Below are positions 16,028-24,642 of a stretch of 64,000 nt of DNA, piece after piece. Location: the NCBI RefSeq assembly GCF_019038435.1, contig NZ_JAGPOX010000021.1, positions 21,101 to 85,100 of the forward strand, read 5' to 3'. A program made the position numbers and the translations under genes. How positions within the stretch are numbered: the first letter of the stretch is position 1; each line of letters opens with the position of its first letter. The notes beneath the pieces are model-generated. The model ran no database searches and was not told where the DNA came from. It saw only the letters and a list, made by a program, of their open reading frames with translations. Origin of the DNA: Nocardia alni. GTDB lineage: Bacteria > Actinomycetota > Actinomycetes > Mycobacteriales > Mycobacteriaceae.

Positions 16028-19000
16028 ATGACGAGTCGACTTCAGGATGCCGACGATGCACTGCAACGTAAGGCGGAAGAGTGGTCCAACGCGCTGATCC
16101 AGCTCGACCACCGCAACGGGATGCTGAATTTCAAAATTACCAAGACGACCGCGCTGGATCTCGGCTCCAGCCCTGAACCGCAGGTGGCGCAGCTTATTTC
16201 GGGACGGCAGACCAGGTTGGGTGAGCTGTTCTCCGGTGACGAGGCGTACCGCGATGCCTGTACGCGAACCCGCAGTCTGGTGCGTAAGATCCGCGGCTTC
16301 AGCGAGGAGCAGGGTACCGACGTCGGTCGTCTCGTTTACGGTCGGGTGACCAGCAATGAGGTCAAGCGCGGGGGTGCACGCGCGGCGGTCGCGCTGCGTG
16401 CACCGTTGCTGCTGTATCAGATCACCGTCGAAGCTCGTACCGCGGCCGAGAACGACTTTACGCTGAAAGCGGACCCGGAACCCGAGCTGAATCCCGTACT
16501 CCTGTACTGCCTTCAGCACGAATACGGGATTGACATCAACGGTGTCGAGTTCGACGGCGTGCTGGCCGAAGCTGAGGGGTCTGTAAGACCAGATGAGCTG
16601 GTGGACAAGATATTCCGGCGCATCGCTGAAATTGCCGAGAAGCAGGGGGTCAAGCTGGGGTTCGAGCCGTTGACGGCCATCGGGATCTGCAATTACGCAA
16701 AGCTTCCAATGGTCCAAGACTTGAGATCAGCATCGCACCTGATGGCACAGCACGATCTGGTCGCCCTACTGGCGGGCTGTGCGCCTCGTGGCCCGGACCC
16801 GCGAGGCGAGGCTCCATACATCCCGGCGCGCCCGGACCAGATTCCGTCGCGGGACGACTCTCTGGTCCTGGATGCGGACTCCTCCCAATACCGTGCCATC
16901 GCAACCGCTTTGGGTGATAGACATGTAGTAATCGACGGTCCGCCCGGTACCGGTAAGAGTCAGACGATCGCGAACATCATCGCCGCCGGATCCGCGGCGG
17001 GGCTCAAGATCCTCTTCGTTGCCGAGAAACGGGCGGCGATCGAGGCGGTGACGGATCGGCTGAAGGAGATCGAACTCGGCGCACTGGTGCTCGATTTGCA
17101 TCAGTCCTCACTCAGTAACCGAGCTGTTGCAACGCAATTGAGCGAGAGCTTCGACAAGTTGTCCCGCGTTCAGGCTGTCGACGGAGACGACCTGGATCGC
17201 GAATTGGACGACAGTCGAAGACGTCTCAACGAGTACGCCGAGGCATTGCACACTCCGCACGAGCCGTGGGCACTGAGTGCCTACCAGGTTCGCGAGAAGA
17301 TCGTCAGTTCGGCTGGCGGTATCGAGACCTCGATTCGTTTGCGATCGTTGAAGCAATTCACACCCGACGCGTGCCGATCGGTCGAGGACGATCTGAGGCA
17401 ATTTGTCACCAATGGCGGCCTGCGGCTCATCCGGCACGAATCACCATGGTGGCAGGCCCGAGTCGCCACCGAGCAGGATGCCCGTGACGTGCTGCTCCGG
17501 CTGGAGCAGGTTACTGCTCATACGTTGCGGGATGGCCAAGCGAGCATGCGCGCGCTGGTCGCCCAGGCGGGCTTGCTCGAGCCGAAGGACTTCCAGGGAT
17601 GGGATCGCACCCTGCGGCTGCTGAGCGCGATATCGGAAAGCGCCCGCGTCCTGGGGCCCGATATCTTTCACGCACCACTGAACGAATTCCGGGTGGCTAC
17701 GGCGGGGCGGGGTGCGCGGAATGGGCTGCAGCCGAAGCTCGGGTGGCGACAGCGCAGGTACCGGCTCAAAGAGCTTCGGCAAAACCCATCCGGGATCACC
17801 CAGAAGCCGCAGTTGCACGCGGGGGTGACCAAGGTACTGGAGGAATGGAACGAGTGGCGTCAGCTGGGCGGCGCGCCGTCAGGGCCGGGTCGGATCGGTG
17901 ACCTGGGCCTCGTCAGTAACCAATACGATCAACTGAAAACCCAGCTGGCTGCCATCGCGATGACTGCCGGCGTGGAATTCGCAGAGCAACCGCTCGAGAA
18001 CATCGATCGCGGGTTGAACGTGTTGGCTGCGGACCGCCAGATGGTTCCCTTTCTGCCCGATCTGAACGCCCGGCTCGGCCGGATGCGCGGTGCCGGATTG
18101 GATCCGTTGCTTCAAGAGATCGCGCAACGAAATGCCGATCCCGAACAAGCAGTATTGTTGTTCCGTCATGCGTTGATGTGGTCGCTCGATGAAGAGTTCA
18201 TGCTGACCTCTCAGCCGTTGCGCGATTTCCAGGCAGACTCCCACAATCGGGTACTCGAACGGTTCCGCGAGTCCGACCAACGACATCTCGACCTTGCGGT
18301 TCAGCGGATCCTTCGTCGCGTCGCGCGGGGCGCCATGCAGGCACGTGCCGAATACCCCGATGAGTCGATGTTGCTGCAACGGGAGGGCAAGAAGAAGCGC
18401 GGTCACCGCCCGGTGCGAAAATTGGTCGCCGAGGCCCCGCATGTCATGCTCGCCGTGCGACCGTGCTGGGCCATGTCGCCGCTGGTAGTCAGCCGGGCTC
18501 TACCGGCGGAGCAGCTGTTCGATCTGGTCATCTTCGATGAGGCGAGTCAGGTTCAGCCGCATGATGCGATCACATCGATCATGCGTGGGCGGCGGTTGGT
18601 AGTGGCCGGTGATGAAAAGCAGCTTCCACCCACCAGCTTCTTCGACCGGCTCGAATCCGACGACGGCGAGTCCGACGCCGATGTCGAGCTGCGCGATTAT
18701 GAGTCCATACTGACAACCCTTCAGCCGATGGTCGCGAATCATTGTCGGTTGCAATGGCATTACCGCAGCCAGGATGAGCGGTTGATCCAATTCTCGAACA
18801 AGGAAGTGTATGGCGGCGAGCTGGTATCTTTTCCCGGCGCGCGTGTGGATACACCGGTCAGCCTCGAGGTGGTCGACGGCCGAGTACTGCCGGGGGAGAA
18901 CGGTTCCGCTGATGCCGAGGCGCTACGGGTCGTCGATTTGATCATCGAGCACGCTGAAACCCGGCCGCACGAGAGCTTGGGGGTCATCACCCTCGGTGCG

Positions 19001-20044
19001 GCGCACCAGAAGAAACTCGATATGGCGATTCGTCGAGCCCAGGAAGGCAGGCCGGACCTGAACGACTTCTTCGCCGACGATCGTGGGCCCACCAAACGCT
19101 TCTTCATCAAGAACATCGAGACTGTGCAGGGCGACGAGCGTGATGCCATCATCCTCAGCCTCGGGGTCGCCAAGAACGCGACGGGCGGAGTCCGAAGGCA
19201 GGGATTCGCCGTGCTCAACCAGGCGGGAACCGAGCGGCGGGTCAACGTGGCCGTGACGAGAGCCAAACGCCGTATGACGGTCGTCTCATCGTTTCCCCCG
19301 GGCGCTCTGTCGCCGAGTGACCGGATGACGGGTACCGAACTGCTGCGCCGCTATCTGGATGCGGCGAGTCGGGGCGGGGACACAGCATCCGTGGGGCGGG
19401 CTGTCGCGGCCGAGTTGAATGGGTTCGAGCAGGCGATCCACGATGGCATGATCGGCCGGGGGCTCGCAGTTGTACCTCAATGGGGAGTATCGGACTACAG
19501 GATCGATTTTGCGCTTCCGCATCCGGAGGAGCCCGGTCGGATGATCCTTGCCGTGGAAGCAGATGGTGACAGCTACCACCGCACGGCCAGCGCCCGAGAC
19601 CGAGATCGTCTGCGCCAGCAGCATCTGGAGCGGTTGGGTTGGCGATTCCATCGTGTATGGGCATCTGCGTGGTTCACCGAGCCGGAACGAGAACTCGACC
19701 GTATCGTCACGGCGTTCGACGAAGCCGTCGCCGCTTGCAATGAGGAGTCGGCGTTCGAGGTAGTCCGAATGGATCGAGCGATTCCCGTGCACACCAGAGA
19801 GATTCGACCGAAGCTCCCGCGTCCCGACGTGCGTCCAGGGCTGACGATCGACAATTATTCGCATGCTCAAGTGACTTCGATGTTCCGCTGGCGGATGTCG
19901 GATGGGGTGCTGTTGGATCCGGAGGAACGGATGCGGCAGGTGCGGGAGGACCTCGGCTTCAAGCGCCGCGGTCGCAAGATCGACGAGAGTCTACGTAAGG
20001 CTTGGGACGAAGCGCAGCGTTGGCAAGACCGGGAGGAACTGTGA
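16028..20044 (+). CDS. DUF4011 / SF1 helicase / Vsr-like nuclease defence protein
   Basis: 1338 residues. Residues 1-200 are DUF4011-like (LIQLDHRNGMLNF). A superfamily-1 helicase follows, with Walker A VIDGPPGTGKSQT (near 303), motif II VIFDEASQVQPHD (near 834), motif III RLVVAGDEKQLPPTSFF, and motif VI NVAVTRAKRRMTVV (near 1076). Near 1150-1225 is a Vsr/MTES_1575-type nuclease: SDYRIDFALPH, LAVEADGDSYH, LERLGWRFHRVWASAWF. This domain order has been reported as an antiphage gene (called Hhe or DUF4011-helicase-Vsr, as I recall). It probably unwinds and cuts invading DNA. Its stop overlaps the next gene's start (ATGA), so the two are one translation unit. Confidence 0.9.
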   Translation: MTSRLQDADDALQRKAEEWSNALIQLDHRNGMLNFKITKTTALDLGSSPEPQVAQLISGRQTRLGELFSGDEAYRDACTRTRSLVRKIRGFSEEQGTDVGRLVYGRVTSNEVKRGGARAAVALRAPLLLYQITVEARTAAENDFTLKADPEPELNPVLLYCLQHEYGIDINGVEFDGVLAEAEGSVRPDELVDKIFRRIAEIAEKQGVKLGFEPLTAIGICNYAKLPMVQDLRSASHLMAQHDLVALLAGCAPRGPDPRGEAPYIPARPDQIPSRDDSLVLDADSSQYRAIATALGDRHVVIDGPPGTGKSQTIANIIAAGSAAGLKILFVAEKRAAIEAVTDRLKEIELGALVLDLHQSSLSNRAVATQLSESFDKLSRVQAVDGDDLDRELDDSRRRLNEYAEALHTPHEPWALSAYQVREKIVSSAGGIETSIRLRSLKQFTPDACRSVEDDLRQFVTNGGLRLIRHESPWWQARVATEQDARDVLLRLEQVTAHTLRDGQASMRALVAQAGLLEPKDFQGWDRTLRLLSAISESARVLGPDIFHAPLNEFRVATAGRGARNGLQPKLGWRQRRYRLKELRQNPSGITQKPQLHAGVTKVLEEWNEWRQLGGAPSGPGRIGDLGLVSNQYDQLKTQLAAIAMTAGVEFAEQPLENIDRGLNVLAADRQMVPFLPDLNARLGRMRGAGLDPLLQEIAQRNADPEQAVLLFRHALMWSLDEEFMLTSQPLRDFQADSHNRVLERFRESDQRHLDLAVQRILRRVARGAMQARAEYPDESMLLQREGKKKRGHRPVRKLVAEAPHVMLAVRPCWAMSPLVVSRALPAEQLFDLVIFDEASQVQPHDAITSIMRGRRLVVAGDEKQLPPTSFFDRLESDDGESDADVELRDYESILTTLQPMVANHCRLQWHYRSQDERLIQFSNKEVYGGELVSFPGARVDTPVSLEVVDGRVLPGENGSADAEALRVVDLIIEHAETRPHESLGVITLGAAHQKKLDMAIRRAQEGRPDLNDFFADDRGPTKRFFIKNIETVQGDERDAIILSLGVAKNATGGVRRQGFAVLNQAGTERRVNVAVTRAKRRMTVVSSFPPGALSPSDRMTGTELLRRYLDAASRGGDTASVGRAVAAELNGFEQAIHDGMIGRGLAVVPQWGVSDYRIDFALPHPEEPGRMILAVEADGDSYHRTASARDRDRLRQQHLERLGWRFHRVWASAWFTEPERELDRIVTAFDEAVAACNEESAFEVVRMDRAIPVHTREIRPKLPRPDVRPGLTIDNYSHAQVTSMFRWRMSDGVLLDPEERMRQVREDLGFKRRGRKIDESLRKAWDEAQRWQDREEL

Positions 20045-20895
20045 TGTCTCCGATTGATCCGAAAACCATTGAGCGACTGGCGCGCATAATCGTCGACCCG
20101 GATGGACCGTATGTCCGCACGGGCCGAGAACTGCAGATCCTCCTTGCTCGGGCTGGTTGGCAGGATCCACCGGAATACGATGGGACAAGCAAGGTTTCGT
20201 GGCTCGCTGAGCAGATGGAGGAGCGGAATAATCAGTCGCGAGACATCGAACGTCTGCTGTGTCGCGTCTGCGATCCACTGGAATACGACGAAGGTGATGC
20301 TGCCGCAAGAGCTTTCCGCAATATGGTGAATGAGGTACTTAAAGCGGAGGGTCTCCTGGTGATCGACACCGGCGGCCGGCCCGTGGTCGCGGAACTTGGT
20401 GCGAACGGCTCCGGCTCGACCAATGCCGAACCGCACGATCTCGATGAACGGGTGCGCCGGTTGATCGATAATTCGGGCACTGCGGATTTGCTCCTCAAGC
20501 GGGCGGCCGAGGCGCGGATCTGTCAGCGGAGCGGGGCGTACACGATGGCGGTCATCGCGATCGGTAGCTTTGTCGAAGGGATGCTTCTGACGATGCTGAC
20601 CGAGCGTGACGAGGAGTGCCGTAACAATCGATTCGTGGATCCGCAGGGCAAGCTCGTGACGAGCAGGCAGCCGAACCTTGCGATGCTTATCGACACGGCC
20701 CACGCTCATGGATGGATTCAGCTGGATGCCAAGACATTTATGCATACGGTGCGGAATTTCCGTAACTACATCCATCCTGGCAAGGAACTGGCAGACAATC
20801 CGGATTTCGACAACGACAGCGTCGGGTTGTGCTGGGCACCACTGCAGGCGATGCTCAACGACTTGGAGCAGCGATTTCAGACCGAGGGAGTATGA
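20044..20895 (+). CDS. HEPN-like / abortive-infection C-terminal-like protein
   Basis: 283 residues, coupled to the helicase gene by ATGA. The N-terminal 120 residues are helical and unassigned (LARIIVDPDGPYVRTGRELQ). After a Ser/Gly/Asn linker the C-terminal part (LLKRAAEARICQRSGAYTMA, IAIGSFVEGMLLTML, TVRNFRNYIHPGKEL) resembles Abi_C/HEPN-like domains. RNFRNYIH fits the HEPN RNase pattern R-polar-x(n)-H. If active it could be a toxin arm that cleaves RNA when the helicase-nuclease senses phage. The activity is inferred; the co-translation is seen directly. Confidence 0.7.
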   Translation: MSPIDPKTIERLARIIVDPDGPYVRTGRELQILLARAGWQDPPEYDGTSKVSWLAEQMEERNNQSRDIERLLCRVCDPLEYDEGDAAARAFRNMVNEVLKAEGLLVIDTGGRPVVAELGANGSGSTNAEPHDLDERVRRLIDNSGTADLLLKRAAEARICQRSGAYTMAVIAIGSFVEGMLLTMLTERDEECRNNRFVDPQGKLVTSRQPNLAMLIDTAHAHGWIQLDAKTFMHTVRNFRNYIHPGKELADNPDFDNDSVGLCWAPLQAMLNDLEQRFQTEGV

Positions 20896-21010
20896 GTTCC
20901 GAGTGGGCGGTTGATCACCATCAGCTTTGATCGTTGTTCACCGAGCTGCTCGATCCCATGTCCCGTCAAATCCTGCCGTTGCGCCAAGCGCGTAGTTGGA
21001 CGGACACAGG

Positions 21011-21832
21011 CTACGTATGACCCCAGGTGAATCTTGCTGCGGATCGACAGATGAGCCCGTCGACTGGGCAGACCAGAGGATCGTAAGGATTGTCGAGGGA
21101 TTGGAGCACGGGCCGATCTGGTGACCATTTCCAGCTCAACCATCGTGCGATGCATAGGGTTGTTACGGTGTTGGCGCCGGCGCGCTTGGCCGCGATGGCG
21201 GCACCCTGTGCGCTGGCTCCGGAGGTCCAGGTGTCATCGATGATTAGTACGTTGCGGCCGTTGACCATCGATCGCTGATCTTTGGGTACGGCGAACCGGT
21301 TGTCGACCAGTACGCGGCGGGAATCGCTGCCTGGACCGGGGGTCAGGTGGAATATCGGAAGATTCGATGTGACCTGCTGAACGTCTCCGGCGAGTTGGGC
21401 CAAGGGATGCGTTTGGGCGGGGCGCTCGGCCGACGGGACGAAGGTGATCGCGTCCCAGTTGGCGCCGAGCCACCTAGTAATGCACGACTGGTGCAGTGCC
21501 ACTGCGGCTTTGATCACGAGTCGTAGGTTCTGACTGCAGCGGGGTACAGGAGGGTGTGCCTTGTACGCGCGGACCTCGTGTGCGGACTGGTGCTTTCCGT
21601 CCGGATGGTAGCCCTGGGCGTAGGTCAACAGGATTGTTCGGTCGGCCAGTAGGCCGCGGAACTGACGCTGGTGGTTACGGCAATAGCCACAGAGGCGATC
21701 GTCGCCCGTCGCGCCGCGGCACACGATGCAAATACCTTCTGTGCCAGGCGCATACGTGTTGTGGAAAAATGCGCCTACTCGTTCCTGCACCATCGTCCTG
21801 AGCTCTCGCGCAGGATCTCCCGGTGTGATCAT
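21011..21832 (-). CDS. ComF-like phosphoribosyltransferase with zinc finger
   Basis: 273 residues. Near residue 28 a zinc-ribbon-like C-x2-C ... C-x2-C is seen (CIVCRGATGDDRLCGYC), as in ComF/GntX proteins. Near 190-205 is the PRPP-binding loop VLIIDDTWTSGASAQGAA of type I phosphoribosyltransferases. The ATG at 21832 overlaps the stop of the DprA-like gene, so they form an operon. ComF and DprA belong to the competence machinery that handles incoming single-stranded DNA. In actinobacterial islands similar pairs may act in DNA repair or defence. Substrate unknown. Confidence 0.82.
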   Translation of the reverse strand: MITPGDPARELRTMVQERVGAFFHNTYAPGTEGICIVCRGATGDDRLCGYCRNHQRQFRGLLADRTILLTYAQGYHPDGKHQSAHEVRAYKAHPPVPRCSQNLRLVIKAAVALHQSCITRWLGANWDAITFVPSAERPAQTHPLAQLAGDVQQVTSNLPIFHLTPGPGSDSRRVLVDNRFAVPKDQRSMVNGRNVLIIDDTWTSGASAQGAAIAAKRAGANTVTTLCIARWLSWKWSPDRPVLQSLDNPYDPLVCPVDGLICRSAARFTWGHT

Positions 21833-22791
21833 TCGTCCGGGTCGAGCCAGTCGGCGATCTTGGCGCGGTGGCCGAGGATGGTTCTGACGTGTTCGATCGC
21901 CTCGTCTGCGGACGCGGCTACATAAACCCCTGGGGCGTCCAGGAGTTCGCGTCCCCAGGCTGTGGACAGAACGACCGATGAGTTCAGGATTACCGGGCGT
22001 CCGTGTGCTACGGCCTCTCGTGCTTGGATGCGGGTTCCGCTGCGTTCGCCGGCCTCCACTATTACGGTCGCTGCGGCGTAGGCGCTCATGATCGCGTTTC
22101 GGGCGGGAAATGACCAGCGGGTTGGTGCGTACTCGGGCAGGAAGTGGGTCAGAAGCATTCCACGGTCGGCGATTTCGGCCTGCAGTGCTCGATTCGATTG
22201 CGGGTAAGTCTTGTTCAGGCCGTTGCCGAGTACGGCGACAGTTCGGCCGCCTGCTTCGAGGGCGGTCTCGTGTGCGACGGTGTCCACTCCCTCGGCCAGT
22301 CCGGCGATCACGGAGATGGAATTGGTGACCAAGTGGTCGGTGATGGCGCGTGCGAATCGGATTCCGGCATCGCTCACTTTGCGAGAGCCGACGACACATA
22401 CACCGATTTCCGAATCGACCTGCTTGCCACGGATGAATACGAGGGGCGGCATCTGTCGTACCGAGCGCAGTTGGTCCGGGTACGACTGGTCCATGAAGGT
22501 GTGGAGGTAGAACGGTGCCTGCTTCCAGTCCGCGACATCGCGGACTGCCTCTTCGAGGAGGGCGTCGTCACCGTCTTCGTTGCCGAATAGGTCGCGGGGA
22601 TGGTCGTCATTCCACAGTGCGTAAGCGCTACCACGATCGAGTACGCGTTCGGTCAGCTCCGACCACTCCGCGTTCTTCGGCTTCAGGCGCATCAAGGCGA
22701 CGAGAGCGGCGCGGTCGTTGTCGTCCCAGTGCGACGCCGCGTTGGCCGCTGCGTCGGCGTCCCAACGCTGGATGGCGTATGGGTGGGTCAC
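21829..22791 (-). CDS. DprA/Smf-like DNA-processing (SLOG-fold) protein
   Basis: 320 residues. The Rossmann-like DprA core is clear: CVVGSRKVSDAGIRFARAI, VIAGLAEGVDTVAHETAL, AVLGNGLNKTYP, FPARNAIMSAYAAATVIVEA, GERSGTRIQAREAVAHGRP. The N-terminal 110 residues are unusual, and there is no obvious C-terminal winged helix. The GTG at 22791 is chosen because CGAGGAGGGCAG lies just before it; an ATG at 22819-22821 lies inside the LexA box and has no ribosome site. This is probably not the housekeeping dprA but an accessory, damage-inducible copy, co-translated with the ComF-like gene. Confidence 0.85.
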   Translation of the reverse strand: MTHPYAIQRWDADAAANAASHWDDNDRAALVALMRLKPKNAEWSELTERVLDRGSAYALWNDDHPRDLFGNEDGDDALLEEAVRDVADWKQAPFYLHTFMDQSYPDQLRSVRQMPPLVFIRGKQVDSEIGVCVVGSRKVSDAGIRFARAITDHLVTNSISVIAGLAEGVDTVAHETALEAGGRTVAVLGNGLNKTYPQSNRALQAEIADRGMLLTHFLPEYAPTRWSFPARNAIMSAYAAATVIVEAGERSGTRIQAREAVAHGRPVILNSSVVLSTAWGRELLDAPGVYVAASADEAIEHVRTILGHRAKIADWLDPDE

Positions 22792-22813
22792 CTGCCCTCC
22801 TCGAATCACGTAG

Positions 22814-22829
22814 ACGAACATCTGTTCGA
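22814..22829. promoter_or_regulatory. LexA (SOS) box before the DprA/ComF operon
   Basis: ACGAACATCTGTTCGA agrees with the actinobacterial SOS box TCGAAC-N4-GTTCGA at every position but the first. It ends 23 bases upstream of the chosen GTG start, so LexA would block the promoter until DNA is damaged. Confidence 0.75.
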
Positions 22830-23106
22830 ATTATGCTACCGACTGTAGTCGACCGTCTGAGTTTGGTCGCAAGGGTAGTCCGTGGCGGCATCGGCTAGGC
22901 GTGTCGCGGCGGTGCCCCGGGCATCGTGTCCTCATCCCTTCGGCCCGGTCAGCTCCTAACTTGATCGCGGTGCGAGGGCTGTTGTTGCGCGGAAGACCGA
23001 GATCGACTTATAACGGCTGCCTGCGTTCCGGGACATGGCAGAGGAGGAGCCCCTTTTGAACCGCACCGGCTGCCGAACCCGTTGGCGTGCTCGAGCGTAA
23101 GCCCCT
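22830..23106. other. Intergenic region, no gene seen
   Basis: 277 bases between the LexA box and the end of the ATPase gene on the same strand. I see only frames without coding character and no clear hairpin. Confidence 0.35.
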
Positions 23107-24555
23107 CTAGCCGGAGTACATGCTGCTCAGGTCGATCAACATACTCTCCCCGGACCCTTGCAGGTTCTCGTCGAATCCCGCACCGCTGTAGCAGGCGAGC
23201 ACGGTCTCGGATGTGTCGTACCCTTTGGCTGCCAGCAGATCTCGGGCGCGGGTGAGACGGTTTACGTGGCCGAGGGTCATGATTTTGTCCCACTTGGCTT
23301 CGCCCAGTGACAGGATGCGGCGGGGGTGGCCGGGTTCTTCGGGGGCCAGGATTGCGACATCGATTTGGATCGGGGACTTTTCGCGTGGGTCGTTGACAGT
23401 GGCTGCGGCTACTTGGCCTGGTAGACCACCGAATACCTCGGGGCCCACCGACATTGCCCAGTCTCGGCAGAGGCCTTCGAAGTGGGGGCCCACTACCTGA
23501 GAGAGGAAGCTGGCTCGAGAATTGCGCCAAGCGGTTTCGGGGTTGCCCCGCTCCAGAAGCGTCCATTGGCGGCGCATGATGGCCTCATAGAACACGATCA
23601 AGGGTTCGGCGATTCGGTAGACGGACTTGCCCTTGCTGAAAGGGTCGGTCTCGCGCACGATCAGCTGGGAGTCTTCCAGTATCGACAAGGGATGTCCGAT
23701 GTCGGTTGCGTTGCGGCCGATGGTGTTTGCGATTCCGCCGCGGGTGGTGTGGCCGCCCGCGATGGCGCCGAGGACGGCGTGATACAGGGCAGGGTCGCGG
23801 ATTTCGGTTTCCTCGGCCAAGAGGTAGCGGGCTTCCCGGAAGAGGGGGACTTGTGGGTTCAGGACGGTTCGCAGGACCCATGAGTCGAAGTCGCTCAGGG
23901 AGTCGGGGGCGTCGCCGGCGACGAATTCGCGGCGGTAGGCAGGTGTGCCGCCGACGATCGAATGGACCAGCACCGCCAGTCGCGGGTCGTCGATTCCCCA
24001 GAATGTGGCGGCGTCCTGGTAGGCGAGGGGCCTGACGATCAGTTCCATACTGGCGCGGCCACGCAGTGGTGCGCTGCCGGACAGAAGTTTGCCCATGACG
24101 GACATGGCGGATCCACACAGCAGGATCCGGGACCGGGCTCGGCGGGCATCGCCGCGGGGGTCGAGGGCGCGTTGGAGCATCGACGGCAGGGATGGGCTGG
24201 CCTTGCTCAGATAGGGGAACTCGTCGATGACGATGAGGCCGTCGCCGACGACGGCGAACAGGCGCTCCAACGCCTCATCCCAGTCCTTGAAAGCGTATCG
24301 CCCGCCGCCGGCGTAGGCGGCCACGGCGCGGCCGAACCGTTCCAGTGACTCGATTTCCGTCGCTTCGGTGGCGGTGAAGAAGAAGCCGTCGACCACCTCG
24401 GCGAGGGCGTCGAGCAAGAAGGTCTTGCCTTGTCGCCGGCGTCCACTGACAATGCCGAGCCGTACGTCCGGGCTCGATGAGGTGGCGAAGCGTGCGAGCC
24501 CGTCCCACTCGCGGTGACGGTCGAATACACGCTCGGGCTTGCTCAGAGCTGCCAT
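23107..24555 (-). CDS. AAA ATPase with C-terminal DUF234-type nuclease-like domain
   Basis: 482 residues of the 'archaeal ATPase' (PF01637) type. Walker A is GIVSGRRRQGKTFLLDAL (near 45) and Walker B GDGLIVIDEFPYL. Then come FVAGDAPDSLSDFDSWVL, a winged-helix stretch (HTTRGGIANTIGRNATDI) and a C-terminal PD-(D/E)xK-like core (IQIDVAIL, then LSLGEAKW). Such ATPases are scattered in archaea and bacteria. A role in mobile DNA or defence is suspected but unproven. The gene has no ribosome site. TATAGT at -13 to -8 from the ATG suggests a leaderless mRNA, and a large palindrome spans the promoter. Confidence 0.82.
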   Translation of the reverse strand: MAALSKPERVFDRHREWDGLARFATSSSPDVRLGIVSGRRRQGKTFLLDALAEVVDGFFFTATEATEIESLERFGRAVAAYAGGGRYAFKDWDEALERLFAVVGDGLIVIDEFPYLSKASPSLPSMLQRALDPRGDARRARSRILLCGSAMSVMGKLLSGSAPLRGRASMELIVRPLAYQDAATFWGIDDPRLAVLVHSIVGGTPAYRREFVAGDAPDSLSDFDSWVLRTVLNPQVPLFREARYLLAEETEIRDPALYHAVLGAIAGGHTTRGGIANTIGRNATDIGHPLSILEDSQLIVRETDPFSKGKSVYRIAEPLIVFYEAIMRRQWTLLERGNPETAWRNSRASFLSQVVGPHFEGLCRDWAMSVGPEVFGGLPGQVAAATVNDPREKSPIQIDVAILAPEEPGHPRRILSLGEAKWDKIMTLGHVNRLTRARDLLAAKGYDTSETVLACYSGAGFDENLQGSGESMLIDLSSMYSG

Positions 24556-24557
24556 TT

Positions 24558-24590
24558 ATAGAACTATACATCTTAGAAGTGTAGTTCTAT
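24558..24590. promoter_or_regulatory. Palindromic operator over a leaderless promoter
   Basis: Inverted repeat of 12-base arms (24558-24569 and 24579-24590; one mismatch) around a 9-base spacer. It begins 3 bases from the ATG of the ATPase gene and covers its probable -10 box. The protein has a winged-helix region, so self-repression is plausible. Confidence 0.65.
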
Positions 24591-24642
24591 CTTTTGCTCG
24601 GATGACGGCGTGCATAAGTTTGTGTACACCGGAGTCGTCCCG

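Noticed and set aside
20896..23106. CRISPR array or att-type repeats in the island
   Set aside because: I looked for regularly spaced repeats and found none here; the only short repeat arrays are at 7791 and 9911.
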